64,000 nt of DNA. Source: Opisthorchis felineus (lineage: Eukaryota > Platyhelminthes > Trematoda > Opisthorchiida > Opisthorchiidae). The stretch covers positions 149,399-213,398 of the forward strand of contig SJOL01003881.1 of assembly GCA_004794785.1 (NCBI GenBank), in the 5' to 3' direction. Both the position numbers and the translations under genes were made by a program. Of this stretch, positions 13,401 through 24,085 are shown one piece after another; within the stretch, counting starts at the first letter, position 1; the number at the start of each line of letters is the position of its first letter. Under the pieces are notes generated by a model, which made no database searches, had not been told where the DNA came from, and worked only from the letters and a program-made list of their open reading frames with translations.

Positions 13401-16400
13401 ATGGAACAGAACCACCGATTTTCTCGTCCTGGTTGAGCAAGGGACAAAGGCGGGCTTTGCTGCAATCTTGGAGGCTCGTGACTGGCTGGTAATTCACTTG
13501 CTGTTATATCTTGTCCCGTCTACTTTTCATTCTCGTCGGGTGCATGCACTGTTTTTCTGAGAATTCTTTTATCTTGATAACGTGTTTTTTTTCTCGGAAA
13601 TCTTGTAGTGAAATGAAGTTGGATGATTGAACGAGCCCAGTGCTAACCTCCACCGCGAGCCTCCAGTGTCCTATACATTCTTAACACCCAGTCTAAATAG
13701 CGGTACCGAGTGCTGCGGGTTCCAGATGGACTCCGTTAGGGAAGTTGTACCGAATCTTGCGGTCGGGAAACCCGTGTTTATCTGTGGTGTTTAACAACCT
13801 GTAATGGTTCTGAGAATAAAGGGTCACTTTCTCAGAAGTATTTTTAATTAGATGGAAGATTTAGGTTCCATTAGGTTCGAGCAGCTCGCAATAAGATTTT
13901 TTTCAGCTCGTATTCTAGGTTAAAAATGTAAAGCTTTCTGTGCACCAACGTTTCCGGTATCGTTCGGATTTTGTGGAAGTTTGCTGTTTTACCTTAGTTG
14001 ATGGCCACTGACTCACGTGGGCCGACAAGTTGTATCTAGGTTCATTGCAGTACACCACTGCTACTTTTTATTTCCTTAGGTGAAACTAAATTGTTAAAAC
14101 GGCATTTTTATCATAGTTACTAAAAACCTTTGAATAGGGTGTTTGCTATCCTTTGCCGGTGAGAATTTATTCATCCCACGTAGGCTCTATTGTTCCTGGT
14201 TGTTGACCTATTGGAATGCGGATTTTCGAAAAGTTACGCTGTTCTACCATTGCTGTCTGCGTCCAGGACCATGCGCTCTAACCACGTCTGCTAACCACTT
14301 ATTTGCAGCTAACTGAAGGAGGAGAAGACGTATTTTTGTTTGCGCCGGTGAGTTTGCTCGTTTTGGTTCTATTTAACTCAACTGCATATTTTCCGCTGGG
14401 TGGTTACCTTTCTTTCACTTGAGAATTCGCCCATGATGAGGAATAAAGCCACGAAAAAAATCACTCAGCTGTAACACCCCTTAGGTGTCCAGGTGCCATA
14501 CCACCTGACGGATGCGTGAGGGCTGAGATACTGCCAGGTTGCTGCTAGACAGGAGCACTCGAGATGCTGAGGTTGGGTTCGAACCAGGACCTTCCGGTCA
14601 GTAGGTTCGCGCCTTAACCGTTGATTCATCTCTAGCTGATCATACCGCCTTGCTGTATAACGCATATTGCTTTACCGACACAGGGCCTGAGAAAATAGTG
14701 AAACAGGTCATCAAATGTAGATTCACACACGATTGCTGATATCCATCGATATACAGTTTTCTAACAGCACCGCATCCCGGCAGACAGTTTCCGATGTTTT
14801 CTGCTTTCAGCCGCCTGATTTATCACCGCCGCCGTCAATCAACGGTCGCAACAGTCCAGCCCTCTCAGAGAACAGCTTGTAGATTCGACAGTGCAGTTTC
14901 AGGGACGCAGCACTTGAACACTCGCAGTTATGCAGCTTCATATGCTACGTTGAGTTATACGGACTATCCGCCATCCAAAAACTGAAGTCAGTTGAACCTA
15001 TCATATGTGCCTCGAGAACTCGGCCACTAAGTTGCTATGGGTGATGCCAAACTAAGCCTCACTTGTAACCTACGTACGCATCGGCGGAAAAAAAAACAAA
15101 TTGCTCACCAGTTTCGGTGATGTAGCTGCTAGAGTTGGGATCACCCGTATGTAAGCTGCTCTGATAAGCCGTATTGGGTTAGAGAACGATAACGCCATCC
15201 GACCAGCGAAAAAGAGCATGGAAAACTAAAGTGGCCTCCATGTTACTCGGGTGGAATTAGGAGTAAACATCATCTGGCGATATCGCTTACAAAAGTATTG
15301 CGAGTTGCATAAGAATCCGTTGCTTTGATTTAGCTGTTTAGAACGTAGCGGAGAATTGATGCAACAGATTCGAAAGTACTGACTGCAACTGAGACGAACG
15401 AAGTGGAGATCGTATATAAAAGGTCACATGTCGATCTACAGTTTCGTTTGCCTTTAGTCCGAGGTCATTGCTAGCCTTCCTGAAGCAACCGTTACATTTG
15501 GTTCTTCTGCTTTAGATGTCACCCTATATCATCTGACTCGCCTGTTGTTTTTGTGGGATTTTCAAGGCTTTGGATATGCACAGCTTGACCAATCGCTTTG
15601 CACATTTCGCTCCTAGCCCCATCTGTTAGGTGTACGCCAATCAGGCGATGCACAGTTCGTCTATGTTTTGGAATTTGAGGATGGGGCTTAGGGTGGATGA
15701 GTCCAGCTTTTTTTACAAGGGCCATGCATAATTGTTTATTTTTTCACCTGCTTCTTATTCGGCTGTATATTTTCCCACCAAACGCCAGAGGGAACCTAAA
15801 ATATATGTGTTTCACCGGTGGGTGCGTTTTCGCTTGCGAATTCTAATGCAACGGTTTCCATGGATTGACTCAAAACACACGCTTTACCGAATTGAAAATA
15901 TCGTATGTGCTTTGGCGATGTCATTCGGCTACCCTCTGAGAAAGTTGGACAATATCCGGGCATTTCGTGCAGGTTTTTTTAGACGTGGAACTAGCTTTTT
16001 ATGTATCACAGGGAAGTAACGAGACTCATATTCTTCCAGCTGACTCGCCACTTGAACTGCGAGGAAAAAAATGGCCCTAACAATTTTTAAGGTTTATTGC
16101 CGAGTGCCGAACATGGTCATTTTCCAACCTTCTGGAACGATAACAAGGAGCTGTTCCCTCGTCACTGGACTTATTCCCCGGAATATAGGCTTCGGCAATC
16201 ACATCCACTCATCTGAAATCGTCAGTTTTTTCCCGAAAGAATTCAGCTATCCTAATAACGGTAACGCCTCTGCTCAGTTATCGATCTGAGCCTTCCAAGC
16301 TAGCCTTTTCGGCAAAAGAACCACCAAAGGTGCACAACGTGTAGTAAACCCCCAAAACTAGGTCAAAAGACACATGTTCAGCGCGTTCTATTTAAAGTGT

Positions 16401-19400
16401 ATGAGGCGAAAACATTCGCCTTCTGGACGCGCCAGTATTCGGCGGATCCTGTATCAACATCGGCTGTTGAACCCACACTTTCGCCCAATCAGAGCTCGCC
16501 TTGATGCTTAACCGGCAAGCGGCCCGATCTTCTGGCTAATCGCCTGCGGGATAGGCTTCTTGGCTCTAGCGGCACCTACCTACGAGCGGTGCGGGATTCC
16601 GCCTAACTGCTGTTTACCTTATCAACTTCCAGACAACCTCTCTCCATCGACGAAGCCAACCCTAGAATGGCTTGATGCATGGTGCATCCAACATGGTCAT
16701 GAAGTGCACAGGTTTCTCTCTCGCATTGTTGTCAACTTTTGTTGCTACTTGGTTCCTGTTGAAGATCGTGCTTTACTCAAAGCCCGACTCGTCGCTCGCT
16801 GAAGTTAGCGTGTGTTCCTTTATGAGTTCCATTTAACTGGTTGCATTTAGAACCGTTTTACGTGCAGCACGTTATTTCCCTACGACTGTATTGTTATATT
16901 TTCGGCTTGTTTAACCCTCCACAAATGTGACGCTTCTGTGGGATGTACAGCTGAATGCTGTTCACATCCAGGCAGAGGGTGAGCTGAAGAATGAAACAAA
17001 ATGAGACGTTCGGTCTAGACTTTTCAGGGATACTTATGCGATCGGCTTTAGCCAATGAATTCCAGTTTAGAAGTATACCAGCCAACCAGGATGACACCTG
17101 CAATGAGTGGTCAGAAGCAGGAAACTTTCCGAGGCCAGTGGAGTGGTTTAGACTCGGTCTCACGTGATTTAAAAACGACTTTTCAAGTTGTCAAACACTC
17201 ACGTGCTCACTACATCCCTCACTAGTAACTGGTGTACAAGACATATTCTTGTTCCTATCCTAGTTGCCGAAGGACAAGTTACGATATTGCTTCAAAACTT
17301 AACTAGCGCCCATGCCAGTGTTTGAGGTCGTTAGTGACAACGTGGGAGACAGCTTGGGAGCAGCACAAGTTGCAGGTTAGTTAGGTTTCATTTTTGTTCC
17401 ACTCACACGGAGGGCTTTCTTCAGCCCGCGCGTTATTCTGAATATTGAGAAGTATCTATAAAAGTGTTACTGTAGTGGCAAAAGTATTCAAATCACCTTT
17501 GTAGGGACATGAGACCAACAGTTTGTGGTAACTGATTGGTACTGGGTTATCGTCATATCGTAAGGCATAGATCCAGTTTTTTGGAGGATCGAGTCTTTTC
17601 AGCACTCAAAATTACCAGCAAAAATACTTACTTTTTTCAAGCTTCATTTCACTTGTAAAACTGAAATACCACCGTAACAATGTTTGCGAGTGCTGAAAAT
17701 TATGAGGTCATCACCTAAAAAAGCTCAGATATCTGACTGCGTGGGTTCGTTGTTGGATAGCATCTTCGCCCTTCATTCACCCCGGGGCTCTATCAACGCT
17801 AGATGACGACCGCTTATGTTTATGGGAGATACTAAACTCAGCTTGATAGTGGAGTTATCTTTTTCATGTTTGGCATTCTTTAAACTCAGGCATTCAGAGT
17901 AAACCTTGTCCCATCAGCTCCAGCCTCCGCCAGCTCAATCCATACAGCTCACCCCTCAAAGGGGCTCGAACTGTCGGGGATATTGATCTGACATTCCCGG
18001 CTCACAGTCAACAATGTGTCATCGCTCATTTGTTCTTGTATCGTTTTGATCCTGGAGCTTTACCCAGTGGCCGTGAACATAGCAGGAAGTCTGAGACATT
18101 CCGTTCACTCAGATTAAACATCATCAGCTTGTCGAGACTGTATTTGCTCACCACGTTGCCAGCTGAGCCTGAGTACCTACACACTCATTTGAAAGCTCGA
18201 TCTGCCCTCCTCTCTATTGTTCACCAGTACCTTTCAACCGTTTCGGGGTTTGTGGTTTATCGAATAAGTCGTTCACCTACTCATTAGTAGGCAAAAATAA
18301 GTCAAATTGCACGGCGTGGCGTTACATGGAAAAAATGTAATGCGGGTATGTACGAAATGGGACGATGCACGCTCAACGCATTTCATGACAAAATGCATGT
18401 TCATGCTCAAGGATCGCTTAACTATGGTGGGGCTTATTGCTTCGAGGGCTTTTGCTGTCGTTTGTAAGCCACCAGTGCTTGTTATTTAGTGTGTGTAACT
18501 CATTGTCTCCTACCTGTTTACAGTGCCCACACAAACTGCTTTGTGGAAAGGCCGGTTCTGTCTGCAACATTTCAGTTCAGTATTATCCATTCGGACTAAC
18601 CATGGTGAGCTTCAAATCCTTTTTTCATTTTTCTTTTCCGCTGTTGCCATTCACAACTCAAGCAGCGAACCTGCCGGATTAGGAAATGTTTTCGCGTCCC
18701 TAGTCTTATTTTGGAAGCGTTCAGCAGCCGGAGTTTTCACACAACGAACGTCCTCAGTTTTGGTTCCATCACGAAGTCAAGAGGCTTTGTGCTTGTCAGG
18801 ACTCACTAAATGGCGTGGCTGACAATCGAAATACGACAGGAAAGATTTGGTTTGATCAGGACTATACTTTCTGTTACACCTATCCCTGCTATTACCTTAA
18901 AACATTGTTTTTTTGACTTGAATGATGCTGTAGCTTGATATTCACCGCTAAAGCCCCTGATGATTCTGTATTCGAGGCTCGTTGCTCAGCTAACAACTCT
19001 TGTTGAAGTCACTGCGATTTCTAACGGGTGAACTATAAACAACGGATCTTTGCGAATAACTGAGACTACATGAATTATCTCACGAAGCTAGGTTCGAATA
19101 TATGGGATGCACGAATTGTAGCGGTTACTATTTTTTTGGCGATACGTCAATTATCAGTGAAGAGGTACAAGTCTTCTGCACGACAAAATGATCCACAGGG
19201 ATACCGCCCTTTCACTTCTAGTCAACTTTGAGCGACTTAGCACAATATTACTCTTTCCGTGAGAAATGGAAGAATTCCAAAGTGTGTTTCTTGGCACGGA
19301 AAACTCTATGGCGAAGGTAAACAATACAAGCAACTCGCATTCCGACTTACATGTGAATTTTAGGTGCACTGCTGCTCTATGAGTTCAATGTGTAGAGATG

Positions 19401-21494
19401 GGTTCTTGGCAGTTTTCGGAAAGTCATCTACTTTCCAAATCGTTTTCAAAACCTATTAGCCAAACTATCATATCTGATCCTGTCCGTCATTATCCTGTAG
19501 CCTGTTGGTATACTTTTCATTCATCCTCATTTCAACTGTCCGGTACCGGGTAATTTCCCTCGTTCAGCCACTCGCGTCCTCCCTCGCATGTACTTTGTAG
19601 GTCAGCATAACGCAGTAGCGTAGATGCATGCAACAGAAGTGATTCGGTTGATATGCAATGGTAGACCCTCTTGTGGGCACACCAGGCGGACGATCAGTAA
19701 GTATTGTGCTCAGACAGTTTGCCTCAAACAAATGAGGAGTAAACGCGTAGGTGGAAGAAAGTAACACAATCACTCATCGGGAGTTTAGGTGAGTGTGTTT
19801 CGACATCACCAAGCAACGGAACGATGGCTGAATGACACAGAGAATCCTGATTATCTGGTTTGGATAAACAGAGATTCTGTGCGTTTGTTTGCTAATGAAT
19901 TCGGGAGAATATTCCGAGATTAGCATTTATTTCTAGGCCGCAGTTTTTGGGGAAAAACACCTTTGTGACCACTCAGAAGTGGTAGGCCAATTTCGCATTT
20001 TTATGACGTGTTGGCCGCCGTTTATCAGTAGAGACCAGGTGTAGCAAGGAGGTTCGATCAAAGTTAGTGAATACGTGGAAGCCGAAAAGTTTGAGACAGC
20101 CAAGAGGAATTGCTGTGCTGCAATAAATTTCCATACCATATTCATTCTGTTCTCCAAATTGTCGGCAACACTATTCTAGTGTCAGATTACCCATTGTTCA
20201 GTTCTTATTTAGGTAGAAAAAACAGTCTATATGATCTTGCACTAATCAGCCTGCTGGGGAATATTGTTTAACCGTCTACTTTATTCGCGCAATCTCAGCC
20301 CCTGACACCGAAGTTACGAGCGCTGGCGAACGTCTACCCACTCATTTTCCCCTGTTGCCAAATTAAGAGTTATCTTGAACTGGCCCAGGTGTGTACGGTA
20401 TGCATTCGCGCTCATAAGACTTCCTCAAGTTGTTGATCTCACCTCCAAATCTCCAACCTTTGTCGTTGTACATAGTACAACCCCTTTGATTCAGTGTAAA
20501 CTGTAGCGGTAAGCCCCGGGAAACGCAGTTTTTCGCCGAATATGAGGAACGGAAGCATTTTATACCAGTATTTTCGTAACGAGTCGTATCATTTTCGTAT
20601 TCATCTTCCGACGTCAATGGTTCCAGTGCCGAAGGAGTTGTTTAAAGAATGAGGTAAATATTCACTGCTGCGCTGTGTTTGGCATTTGCTTCCGATCTGA
20701 TGTTTCACCCAGGGTTTCCCCATCCTTATTAATATAAATACCGGATGTTTTCTTGAAATGATCTCGTTTGACAGCACAACGTCTCAGCGTCTGTTCCTAC
20801 GGCAACTTAAGTAACTTTTGTTATCTAGACTTCATTGTGGAAATGCTCTTCCGAGCCACGGTAATCAGTCTTCTTGTTCGTGGTTGGTTTCTAATCCTTA
20901 CTTATCGATCACTCTTTCTAAGCTCGGCTAATTTTGGGGGTGTTTTGGTCATCATTCATCGTAGTTATGACCCTGAAAGATAGTACACACCTAAACGATT
21001 CAACTTAAGCTCTTTTTGCGTTAGTTTTTGTCGGATTTTTCACCGTTCATTGTGCAATATTGTTTACTTCGTTTGCTTCATTCAGGAAAAGAACGAGCCA
21101 TCAACGGAGTTGATATCGTACCTGGTCGTTTCTCGTGGAGACTGGAGACGACACCAGAGTCCCGTGATCGAGGAAGATCCGCAGTTCCTCCCCCGGCTTG
21201 TGTCGTACGGCTCGACCTCAAAAAAGGTTCTCATGCACGACATTTGTTTGCCCGATGGCAATTTGGAGAGGACGACATTTTCAAAAAGATCCACAGACAA
21301 GTGAGTTTCCTCACTGTTGTGCATTGTTACTGTGTGACTCTGGGAAAATACGGTGCTCGTAAACTTGTATTTTACGTTCCAGACCTCTCTACTACTACCT
21401 GAGACATGCGAAAGCAGGTGATATTTTGCCTTGTGTCCAAAGAACTGATTTTGAAGTGGATGATGCACCAGACCCCGGCGTTAACGAAGATTGA
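2924..21494 (+). CDS. METTL17: METTL17, mitochondrial ribosome-assembly methyltransferase-like protein (nine exons, complete)
   Basis: Joined exons 2924-3220, 4377-4561, 7427-7582, 11991-12162, 13318-13488, 14309-14347, 18524-18604, 21086-21300 and 21383-21494 give an unbroken 475-aa frame; every intron is GT-AG and all phases agree. METTL17 (Rsm22 family) acts in the mitochondrial matrix on the small ribosomal subunit. Evidence: basic N-terminus (MSYSSKLVKGALRYRTAKT) suited to mitochondrial import; IENRAEL..YLWSRQL near residue 85; Rossmann glycine loop DFGSGLGTVTW at 203-213; DLVVSAHSLMELP at 274-286; FLVLVEQGTKAG at 305-316; FAPCPHKLLC around 338-347. Cys341, 347, 354 and 421 match the cysteines that, as I recall, ligate a 4Fe-4S cluster in the human protein. 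Length is close to human (about 456 aa). The first in-frame ATG after a TGA at 2906 is chosen as the start. Whether it methylates anything is unsettled for the family. Confidence 0.95.
3221..4376 (+). other. METTL17 intron 1
   Basis: GT-AG intron of 1156 bp with acceptor CTTTCTGCAG. No coding exon or known repeat seen inside. Confidence 0.7.
4377..4561 (+). CDS. METTL17: METTL17 exon 2 (residues 100-161, split codon)
   Basis: Ends RKVKQEALDEWKSLT, which matches the helix before the methyltransferase core in human METTL17 (HALRKTTYHWQELS). Donor GTAAGT follows AC; the Thr codon is completed by the first base of exon 3. Confidence 0.9.
5880..6490 (+). mobile_element. CR1-like LINE remnant, end of reverse transcriptase (in METTL17 intron 2)
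   Basis: C-terminal RT blocks of CR1-type elements are scattered over the three forward frames: SNLSWSACI and ASRNVGV near 5970-6035, then the hallmark LILEYCCLVWS near 6104-6136, then KVERLTGTF near 6168, and a terminal SLWDFLPFSVYPNAF near 6380-6425. At least three frameshifts and several stops separate them, so the copy is long dead. The start is approximate; no poly(A) or tail repeat is clear. Confidence 0.65.
7376..7420 (+). repeat. (TTA)n microsatellite directly before a METTL17 splice acceptor
   Basis: About 14 TTA units with one interruption (TATCGTTA). The run ends six bases before the exon 3 start, with only CACCAG between, so it replaces the usual polypyrimidine tract. Confidence 0.9.
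7427..7582 (+). CDS. METTL17: METTL17 exon 3, SAM-loop exon (residues 161-213)
   Basis: Encodes LYLTARLAPNFASVCRVLYE, then the glycine loop DFGSGLGTVT of the class I methyltransferase fold. Human METTL17 has DFGSGTGSVTW at the equivalent place. The donor is GTAGGT after TG of the Trp codon. Counting residues from exon 2 gives no gap or insertion against human, which fixes the acceptor. Confidence 0.92.
7583..11990 (+). other. METTL17 intron 3
   Basis: 4.4-kb intron. ORFs at 8027-8440 and 9177-9434 lack family motifs or exon boundaries. No known transposable element recognised. Confidence 0.6.
11991..12162 (+). CDS. METTL17: METTL17 exon 4 (residues 213-270)
   Basis: The acceptor AAG follows TTTATTTTCC and completes the Trp codon (WALNTVW). 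Then KEHLMFEPSADM replaces the human REYMCVDRSAAM, and FPGVYHRRFMPS matches human IPGVFFRQFLP. The strand-2 acidic residue of the SAM pocket is Glu here (FEPS) where human has Asp (VDRS). Confidence 0.92.
12371..12498 (-). mobile_element. tRNA-derived SINE, copy 3 (METTL17 intron 4)
   Basis: Minus strand: head CTAGAGCTGTGGATAGTTCC, perfect B box GGTTCGAACCC, then CTCCTGTCTAGGC and GGCAACCTGGC of the shared body. The 3' end of the body is missing. Intron 4 (12163-13317) holds nothing else recognised. Confidence 0.7.
13318..13488 (+). CDS. METTL17: METTL17 exon 5 (residues 271-327)
   Basis: Phase 0 at both ends, 57 codons. QHYDLVVSAHSLMELP and FLVLVEQGTKAG are the strongest matches in the window to human METTL17 (FDVVVSAFSLSELP, FLVLVENGTKAG). 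Acceptor TTCTACAG, donor GTAATT. Confidence 0.95.
13489..14308 (+). other. METTL17 intron 5
   Basis: 820-bp intron, nothing recognised. Confidence 0.6.
14309..14347 (+). CDS. METTL17: METTL17 exon 6, 39-bp small exon (residues 328-340)
   Basis: LTEGGEDVFLFAP, phase 0 on both sides, acceptor ATTTGCAG and donor GTGAGT. It supplies the FAP that precedes the first Fe-S cysteine; human has FVFAPCPH. It is too short to appear as an ORF. Confidence 0.88.
14461..14638 (-). mobile_element. tRNA-derived SINE, copy 4 (METTL17 intron 6)
   Basis: The best-preserved copy, minus strand. Head: GGTTAAGGCGCGAACCTACT, ACCGGAAGGTCC, B box GGTTCGAACCC. Body: CTCCTGTCTAGCAGCAACC, ATCTCAGCCCTC, GGTGGTATGGCACC, end GGTGTTACAGCTGAGTGA. 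Confidence 0.8.
14639..18523 (+). other. METTL17 intron 6 remainder
   Basis: No gene recognised. A 68-codon basic ORF on the minus strand (15519-15725) starts at an ATG but matches nothing I know. Forward ORFs at 15732, 16560 and 18030 lack support. Confidence 0.5.
18524..18604 (+). CDS. METTL17: METTL17 exon 7, cysteine-motif exon (residues 341-367)
   Basis: 27 codons, phase 0 at both ends. It opens with Cys341 in CPHKLLC and includes Cys354, giving three of the four presumed 4Fe-4S ligands, followed by QYYPFGL (human QAYHPIPF). Acceptor TGTTTACAG, donor GTGAGC. Confidence 0.92.
18605..21085 (+). other. METTL17 intron 7
   Basis: 2.5-kb intron. A hydrophilic minus-strand ORF (20363-20617, about 84 codons, no ATG near its start) is unassigned. 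No other element recognised. Confidence 0.5.
21086..21300 (+). CDS. METTL17: METTL17 exon 8 (residues 368-439)
   Basis: Encodes SYLVVSRGDW (human SMVILARG) and KKVLMHDICLPDG with Cys421, the fourth presumed Fe-S ligand (human HVHCHLCCPDG). Acceptor TTCATTCAG, donor GTGAGT in the Lys439 codon. Confidence 0.94.
21383..21494 (+). CDS. METTL17: METTL17 exon 9, terminal (residues 439-475)
   Basis: After an 82-bp intron with acceptor CGTTCCAG. YYYLRHAKAGDILPC matches the family's end (human YRCARVSSWGDLLP); a short acidic tail then ends at TGA 21492-21494. Confidence 0.92.
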
Positions 21495-21628
21495 GTTGAC
21501 TTAACTCCCCTATTTTATTTATCCTCTGTGCCCCGTGAAGATTTTCTTGTGGTACAAACGGGATATCTTTGTACATTCTCTCTTCCGAAATGGTCTCCCG
21601 AATGGGTTGTTAGTTATATAATCTTGCG

Positions 21629-21634
21629 AATAAA
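21629..21634 (+). terminator. METTL17 polyadenylation signal AATAAA
   Basis: Canonical AATAAA 135 nt after the stop codon, the first one downstream. Confidence 0.7.
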
Positions 21635-21639
21635 TGCTA

Positions 21640-23903
21640 TTCGATTGCCTCGCTTCTGTCCTGAGGTTTTTGGGCTTTGTAGATATTCCAATTGCAGCTT
21701 TGAGAGTAAAACGAGTTTGCTTCTCAGTTCATTTTCTCTCCGGTCTCATTATGCCATAGAGTTTTAATTCTGAGGGCAATATCAATTGGGGTAACTAAAA
21801 CAATTGTGAGGATTTAAGCGCTAGACTCCGTTTCACGACCACATTATTCCAGCTTCAATCACACGCACAAAACCCATCCGACTATGTTCTCTAGAACAGT
21901 AATCTTCCCCCTCTGAGATAGGGAGCTATGGAATGGAAGCCATAAATTTGTATGCTCAGGCAACAGTGATTGCAGTTCCGTCTTGTCTTGTGTGTGAAGC
22001 ACGCGACATTCCTTTTTTCGGCAAAAATTTGGACGGTCGTCAATATTACTTCCATATTATGATGAGGTGTAGCGATTCTTACAAAGTGAAATGGGGGGAA
22101 GGGTGACCCTTTTTCTTATTTTGAAAGAGGTCCGTTTGGCTAGAGGACTTTGGAACAACTGGGCTAAAGAGTGACCAGCTGCGTAGCGAACTCCACCAGA
22201 AACATCACGGCAGCGATTCATTTTTGAAAATTGAGAAGGATTCTGCTGGGCGTCGATGGTGTACAACAGCTTGGCAGTGAAATGCTTATATGCATTTTAC
22301 ATGGACGATGTTCTATCGGCGCTAGTACGAGCAACCGCTTCAATTTCGTTTGAAGTTCACATGGTTTATCCGACTCCTGAGGACATTCTCCCTAGCCCAT
22401 CTAAAAGACTGACTATGCCATCCATCGCCTAGAGCAACAAATGGAGTTTCCACTTCCTCAACGTTTTTATTCCCTGTATTGCTATCTCTGTACTCGCCGA
22501 CATCGCGGTTCCCGAAAATTTTGCCTTGGAAAGTAGGTTGCCTATTGGTGGGCAGTGGGAAACGAGTTGTTAAAATTGACCATTTTGTGAACTGGTATGC
22601 TCAATGCAGTACTTGTGTACTAGCGAAGCGGTAGCAGACAAGTACAGGGGGTTGGTGGTCTTATCTAACAGATCTTGAGTGTACCGTGCCTCTGATTAGA
22701 CAAAAGGTGCCGTGCATGTGTCAATTTTCATTTGATTTTGATTGGTTCGGGGAACTCTGTGGTTGGTACGTATGAACCCAATTGGAAGGGTAGAGATGGT
22801 TCCGCCGGGCGTAGTAATTTTCCTAGTTACTTGACGAAAATGTGGTGGTTGCATATTCCTCCAGTGTAAAGTGTATTCCTTTCGATTCCCTACTGCTCCG
22901 GCCGACTTCGTTTTGAAATGTTAATCCATTTTGTATCTACACGGCTTTGCGTTGTTTTCGGACGGGATTTCTCCGTACCTTAAGAGAAGATCATGTTTCC
23001 TCTTTTTTCTGCCAAAATATCGGTGTGTGTGTGTGTGGGGAGTAATTTTAGATCTCCGTAGCGTACCTTAGAATATCCTAAGCCCGAGCAAAACATGATG
23101 AACCGTATTTGAATCTGATGTTTTCTGAAGTTGCAATTTAGGAAGACAACCTGACTACCGTCATACCACAAACGGCGTGTTTTAATCGGTTGTTCCCATC
23201 CAGCCACCGAACTAATCTTGCTCTCATCATCGAAACTAACCAGTCTCCCATTCGCAATGCATATTGGAACTAATAGTTTTGTGTCGAGTGTATATCAATT
23301 TACAAGCAGTTGCGGTGAGATTGGCAGAACTAATGTCAACTGCTGCGGACTCGTCTCAGGGCATTTTTTTTTGCTATTTACTTCAGGTGTCCGTCAACCA
23401 GCAGACTGCAAGCTGATACCCCCAAAAATTGTGTCATCGATCGAGGCAATCCAATTATTGATCAATGGGTTACTTCCAAAACGTCTCAGGTTTTACCTCA
23501 TCATTTCCAACTGAAAATTGTTAGTTTTCAGTGAAATCAGTTCGTTAACCACTCAGTATCGATCCAGACTACGTTCACTACAGACCGTGATATCGACTAT
23601 CAGGTTACCTTGGTCTTTTGGTCTATGTTGTGGTTATCTCCGTACACCTTTACATCCCTGTCTATGGTGTAAAATCGACCGTTATTAGTACTGTGCTGAA
23701 GAGGTAAAGTTAAAATGTCGACATTTCGTCTTCTTTGCTTTCTCACTGCATTATCCTAAAGGATAGAAGAGGCTGTGTTTTGAGTTTCTTCTCATGTGTT
23801 TTTTTCGCGTCACTATCGTGGGCATTTTGAGAATATAAGTTTCCTAATCAAAGTGATGAGTTCCGTCTTTCGGGCTCTCTTTTTAACTTGGTTAATCGAT
23901 CGG
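21640..23903. other. Intergenic, no gene recognised
   Basis: Contains a short GT microsatellite (23023-23036) and one exon-like island at 23387-23489 (pyrimidine-rich acceptor CTATTTACTTCAG, 33 codons, CAG/GT donor) with no family match. Confidence 0.4.
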
Positions 23904-24085
23904 GCTCGAGATAGCTTGGTTCCTAAGGTGCAAGCGTATTAACCGGAGGTCCATGGTTTGAACCCAGTCCCGGCATCCCGACTTCCCCTGTCCAAGCTTA
24001 GACATCCTGGCAGAATCTCAACCCCCCTCCTTTCTTCGGGTGGCATGACACCTAGGCATCGAAGGGATGTTGTTGCTGAGTGATC
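23904..24085 (+). mobile_element. tRNA-derived SINE, copy 5
   Basis: Head GCTCGAGATAGCTTGGTTCC, GGAGGTCCATGGTTTGAACCC, then CCCGGCATCCCGACTTCCCC, GAATCTCAACCC, TTCGGGTGGCATGACACC and an end GATGTTGTTGCTGAGTGA. It has one B-box change (GGTTTGAACCC). Confidence 0.75.

Noticed and set aside
21082..21468. 128-codon minus-strand ORF
   Set aside because: It is antisense to METTL17 exons 8 and 9, whose frame is fixed by homology and splicing.
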